From NCBI GenBank assembly GCA_019218445.1, contig JAHUUM010000016.1, forward strand, positions 1 through 54,657: a DNA stretch of 54,657 bases, written 5' to 3'. Positions within the stretch are counted from its first letter, which is position 1; each line of letters starts with the position of its first letter. Below, in pieces: positions 51,300-54,657 of this stretch. The position numbers and the translations under genes were made by a program. Source of the DNA: Weeksellaceae bacterium TAE3-ERU29 (GTDB taxonomy: Bacteria; Bacteroidota; Bacteroidia; Flavobacteriales; Weeksellaceae). The notes beneath the pieces were generated by a model. It worked only from the letters and a program-made list of their open reading frames with translations, searched no databases and was not told where the DNA came from.

Positions 51300-52535
51300 A
51301 TGGACAACCAGGCACTTATAGAATCTTTTGCTGAGTTCAAAGACGAGAAAAACATAGATAGAATCACGCTTATGGCTATTTTAGAGGACTCTCTAAAAGT
51401 AGTTTTAAGAAGAAAGTATGGGTCTGATGATAATTTTGATATCATTGTAAATCCGGATAAAGGAGATTTAGAAATTTGGCATAACCGAGTAGTGGTAGAA
51501 GATGATGAATTAGAGGATGACAGTGCAGAAATTTCCTTAACAGATGCCCGCAAAATAGAAGAGGATTTTGAAGTAGGAGAAGAGGTTTCTGAAGAAGTAA
51601 AAATTGCTGATTTAGGAAGAAGAGCAGTTTTATCTCTTAGTCAGCACCTTAAGAGTAAGATCGCAGAACATGATAACGCTAATATTTACGAGAAATTTAA
51701 AGAACTGGAAGGTGAAATTGTAAATGGCGAAGTTCACCATATTAGAAAATCTCACGTTATTATAATAGATGATGATCAAAACGAAATGGTTTTACCTAAG
51801 GAACAACAAATCCCATCAGATTTCTTCAGAAAAGGAGAGACCATAAGAGGAGTCGTTCACGAAGTAGTTCTTAAAGGGAATAAACCTCAAATCATTGTAT
51901 CAAGAACATCTCCTGCATTTATGGAGAGATTATTTGAACAAGAAATTCCTGAAATTTTCGATGGTTTGATTACTATTAAAAAAGTAGCGAGAATTCCGGG
52001 TGAGAAAGCAAAAGTAGCTGTGGAATCTTATGACGACAGAATAGATCCTGTGGGAGCTTGTGTGGGAATGAGAGGTTCTCGAATCCATACTATTGTAAGA
52101 GAACTTAGAAATGAAAATATAGATGTAATAAATTACACGTCTAATTTAGAATTATATGTTCAGCGAGCACTTGCACCGGCTAAAATAAATAGAGTAGAAA
52201 TAGATTCTGAGAAAAATCATGTTTCTGTATTTGTTGATGCTGATGAAGTTTCAAAAGCAATTGGTTCGAGAGGAAGTAATGTAAGACTTGCAACCAAATT
52301 GGTGGATATGGAAATAGACATATTCCGTGATATTCCACAAGATGAAGATATTGAATTGAATGAGTTTGATGATGAAATAGAAGAATTTGTCATTAATGAG
52401 TTCAAAAAAATAGGATTAGATACTGCAAAAAGTATCTTAGAGCAAGACGTTCAAGATTTAATAGAGCGTGTTGATTTAGAAGAAGAGACGATTTTAAATG
52501 TTATAGAAGTACTTAAAGAAGAATTTAAGGACTAA
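51300..52535 (+). CDS. nusA: Transcription elongation/termination factor NusA
   Basis: This 411-residue RNA-polymerase partner modulates pausing, termination and antitermination. The N-terminal polymerase-binding domain (about 1-125) includes LMAILEDSLKVVLRRKYGSD. The S1 domain (about 130-200) includes EGEIVNGEVHHIRKSHVIII. KH1 and KH2 follow (KVAVESYDDRIDPVGACVGM, RGSRIHTIVRELRNENIDVI; VDADEVSKAIGSRGSNVRLA). The acidic C-terminal repeats of E. coli NusA are absent, as is usual in Bacteroidota; only a short helical tail remains. It lies between rimP and infB. Confidence 0.96.
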   Translation: MDNQALIESFAEFKDEKNIDRITLMAILEDSLKVVLRRKYGSDDNFDIIVNPDKGDLEIWHNRVVVEDDELEDDSAEISLTDARKIEEDFEVGEEVSEEVKIADLGRRAVLSLSQHLKSKIAEHDNANIYEKFKELEGEIVNGEVHHIRKSHVIIIDDDQNEMVLPKEQQIPSDFFRKGETIRGVVHEVVLKGNKPQIIVSRTSPAFMERLFEQEIPEIFDGLITIKKVARIPGEKAKVAVESYDDRIDPVGACVGMRGSRIHTIVRELRNENIDVINYTSNLELYVQRALAPAKINRVEIDSEKNHVSVFVDADEVSKAIGSRGSNVRLATKLVDMEIDIFRDIPQDEDIELNEFDDEIEEFVINEFKKIGLDTAKSILEQDVQDLIERVDLEEETILNVIEVLKEEFKD

Positions 52536-52568
52536 AATCGTTATAAATTAAAAAAAAATTAAAATTAA

Positions 52569-52594
52569 GTGCAAACAAATTAGTAAATTTGCAC
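52569..52594. repeat. 7-bp dyad in the nusA-infB gap
   Basis: GTGCAAA (52569-52575) is inverted as TTTGCAC (52588-52594). The right part overlaps a TAAATTTG that matches the -7 consensus, without a TTG at 19 bases. It could be a hairpin or a weak internal promoter for infB. Confidence 0.4.
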
Positions 52595-52621
52595 CCAGAA
52601 TTAAGAAATTAAAGCGCATAT

Positions 52622-54657
52622 ATGCCCAAATCTTACAGATTAAATAAAGTTATTAAAGAACTGAACATCTCAGTAAACAGAGCAGTAGACTTCCTTTCCG
52701 AGAAAGGAATAGAAGTAGACAGAAGTCCAAATACTAAGATAGACCAAGAGGTTTACGAAGTTCTAGTTAAGCAGTTTGATGCCGATCGTCAGCAACGAGA
52801 AGCTTCGGAAGAAGTAGATATTAACAAACTGAGACGTCAAGAGAAAAAAGAAAAAGAGCAACGGGAAGAAGAAAAGAGAAAAGCTGCTGAGGCAAAGGCA
52901 AAGCGCAAAGAAGAAGAAAGATTAGCTCTGGAGAAAAAAGAGAAGGAGGAAAAAGCTCGTTTGGAAGCTGAGGCTCAAGCAAAAGCTGAGGCCGAAAAGA
53001 AATCTAAATTAGAAGCTGAGGAAAAACAAGCAAAAGAGGCTGAAGCAAAAAAACAGGCTCAAGAAGCAGAAAATCAAGCAGAGGAAGAGCAAGACGAATC
53101 TTTATATGGTAGAAAAAAACTTTCCGGACTAAAACAAGTAGGTAAAATAGAATTGCCTTCTAATAAAAGTTCTGAGAAAACTAAAAACCAACCAAAACCT
53201 CAACAAGAGAAAAAGGTTGAGAAAATAGTAGAATCTATTAGTCCTGAGAAAGAAGAAAAATCTAAACCGGCTGAAACTCCTAAAGAAGATGAAACCAAAG
53301 AGTCTTCTGAAGAAGATGCTGTAATAGAAACTAAGTATAAAAAACTTGAAGGTATTACCAAAGTAGGTAAAATCGATCTTTCTAAGTTCGAGGACAAGAA
53401 AAAGAAAGATAAAGAGAAAAAAGACGAAGAGAATAAGGCTAAACGTAAGCGTAAACGTATTCGTAAAAATGTAAAACCTGACGGTAATAGTAGAAGTAAT
53501 AACTCTCGATCTAATAATAAATCGGGTGGTAGCCGAAGAGGAAGAGTTCCTAAAAAAGATGTTTCTGAACTTACTGAAGAAGAAGTACAAAAACAAATTA
53601 AGGAAACACTGGAAAAACTTACCAATAAAGGTAACAAAAAGACTAATAAAGGAGCAAGGCACCGTAGAGAAAAAAGAAAATTCAGAAAAGAGCAAGAGGA
53701 ACAAGAACTACAACAACAAGCAGACGAAAAAGTGCTTAATGTTACAGAATTTATTTCTGTTAGTGAATTAGCTTCTTTAATGGATATTTCTGTAATGGAT
53801 ATTATCTCTACTTGTATGTCTTTAGGTGTAATGGTTACAATGAACCAGAGATTAGATGCTAATACAATTGAATTAGTAGGAGAAGAATTTGGATTCGATG
53901 TTAACTTTACAGATGCTGAAATAGAAGATGCTGTAGAAAATATTGAAGATACCGAAGAGGATTTAGAGCCAAGAGCTCCTATCGTAACTGTAATGGGGCA
54001 CGTAGATCATGGTAAAACATCATTATTAGATTATATAAGAAAAGCCAATGTAATTGCAGGAGAGTCCGGAGGAATTACACAGCATATTGGAGCTTATAGT
54101 GTTCAATTAGATAATAAGAAAAAGATTACGTTCTTAGATACACCGGGACACGAGGCGTTTACCGCAATGCGTGCAAGAGGGGCACAAATTACAGATATTG
54201 CAATTATTGTAATTGCTGCTGATGATCAAATAATGCCACAAACAAAAGAGGCTATTAGTCACGCTCAAGCAGCAGGCGTTCCAATGATTTTCGCAATTAA
54301 TAAAATAGACAAGCCTACTGCAAATCCGGATAAAGTAAAAGAACAATTGGCCAATATGAATTTATTGGTAGAAGATTGGGGCGGTACTATTCAATCACAA
54401 GATATATCAGCTAAGCAAGGACTTAATATAGATGAGCTTTTAGAGAAAATTTTATTAGAAGCAGAAATGCTTGAGCTTAAAGCCAATCCGAACAGAGAGG
54501 CAAGCGGAACAGTAGTAGAAGCAGCTTTAGATAAAGGTAGAGGATATGTTTCAACAATTGTGGTCCAAAATGGAACTTTAAAAATTGGAGATTACGTATT
54601 GGCAGGTAGCAATCACGGTAAAGTGAAAGCTATGCTAAACGAAAGAGGTCAGAATAT
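52622..54657 (+). CDS. infB: Translation initiation factor IF-2, C-terminus cut by window edge
   Basis: The frame opens at ATG 52622 ([20 protein letters not shown]) and is still open at the window end (678 codons). The N-terminal IF2N domain is followed by a long charged Lys/Glu/Ala coiled region (about 55-330), a basic stretch ([13 protein letters not shown]) and a second IF2N-like segment ([20 protein letters not shown]). The GTPase domain has GHVDHGKT (459-466), DTPGHE (506-511) and NKID (560-563). IF-2 loads initiator tRNA on the 30S subunit. Domain II has just begun at the edge; roughly 250-300 residues should be missing. It is the third gene of the rimP-nusA-infB operon, 86 bp after nusA. 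Confidence 0.97.
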   Translation, partial: MPKSYRLNKVIKELNISVNRAVDFLSEKGIEVDRSPNTKIDQEVYEVLVKQFDADRQQREASEEVDINKLRRQEKKEKEQREEEKRKAAEAKAKRKEEERLALEKKEKEEKARLEAEAQAKAEAEKKSKLEAEEKQAKEAEAKKQAQEAENQAEEEQDESLYGRKKLSGLKQVGKIELPSNKSSEKTKNQPKPQQEKKVEKIVESISPEKEEKSKPAETPKEDETKESSEEDAVIETKYKKLEGITKVGKIDLSKFEDKKKKDKEKKDEENKAKRKRKRIRKNVKPDGNSRSNNSRSNNKSGGSRRGRVPKKDVSELTEEEVQKQIKETLEKLTNKGNKKTNKGARHRREKRKFRKEQEEQELQQQADEKVLNVTEFISVSELASLMDISVMDIISTCMSLGVMVTMNQRLDANTIELVGEEFGFDVNFTDAEIEDAVENIEDTEEDLEPRAPIVTVMGHVDHGKTSLLDYIRKANVIAGESGGITQHIGAYSVQLDNKKKITFLDTPGHEAFTAMRARGAQITDIAIIVIAADDQIMPQTKEAISHAQAAGVPMIFAINKIDKPTANPDKVKEQLANMNLLVEDWGGTIQSQDISAKQGLNIDELLEKILLEAEMLELKANPNREASGTVVEAALDKGRGYVSTIVVQNGTLKIGDYVLAGSNHGKVKAMLNERGQN

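Overview
The window is AT-rich chromosomal DNA from a member of the Bacteroidota, most likely class Flavobacteriia and possibly the Weeksellaceae. This rests on gene content and promoter style, since no rRNA is present. Supporting signs are TonB-dependent receptors with an N-terminal carboxypeptidase-D-like domain, DUF4374, DUF3843 and DUF4350 proteins, a PafA-type phosphatase, BshC, many small secreted proteins carrying a V-G-[IV]-N-T..P...L-[DE]-[VI] motif, and TTG-N19-TAnnTTTG promoters. No tRNA, rRNA or CRISPR array was recognised.

Layout. Positions 1-5000 hold a truncated S41 peptidase and a DUF4374 lipoprotein/TonB-receptor pair that probably captures iron-siderophore or a similar ligand. 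Positions 5200-10300 hold two small genes and a three-gene restriction-modification operon: XRE regulator, fused m5C+m6A methyltransferase, HNH endonuclease. Positions 10400-18300 hold a RidA-like lipoprotein with an alpha/beta hydrolase, small membrane and monooxygenase genes, a double ABC ATPase, a repeat-filled gap, a CsaA-like tRNA-binding protein and pgi. Positions 18300-26900 hold DUF3843 and RDD genes diverging from a SpoIIM-membrane protein-DUF4129-DUF4350-MoxR-DUF58 operon. Positions 26900-32000 hold secreted VGINT-type proteins, a MITE-like element and a long structured leader with a (TG)20 tract. Positions 32100-45600 are mostly core genes: parE, nrdB/nrdA with a small gene between them, pafA, a LysM plus periplasmic-binding-fold protein, bshC, a glycerophosphodiesterase lipoprotein, lptB and an AlgE-like porin. 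Positions 45700-50500 hold an M43 metalloprotease that ends in a small Cys-containing module, two stand-alone versions of that module, another VGINT protein, and a second copy of the structured leader with (TG)6 and a REP-like tandem array. Positions 50700-54657 hold the rimP-nusA-infB operon, with infB cut by the window edge.

The most interesting items are (i) the paired leader regions at about 31.56-31.97 kb and 50.06-50.47 kb. They keep hairpin positions and lengths while the stem sequences change in a compensatory way, and they include terminator-like hairpins and a variable TG tract. Each lies upstream of a secreted-protein gene. (ii) The compact restriction-modification operon, whose methyltransferase joins a cytosine-C5 and an adenine-N6 domain in one chain. 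(iii) A 205-bp MITE-like element with clean terminal repeats and a target duplication. (iv) An M43 protease whose C-terminal module also occurs as two separate small secreted proteins immediately downstream. All assignments come from reading the sequence and family knowledge; no database search was run.
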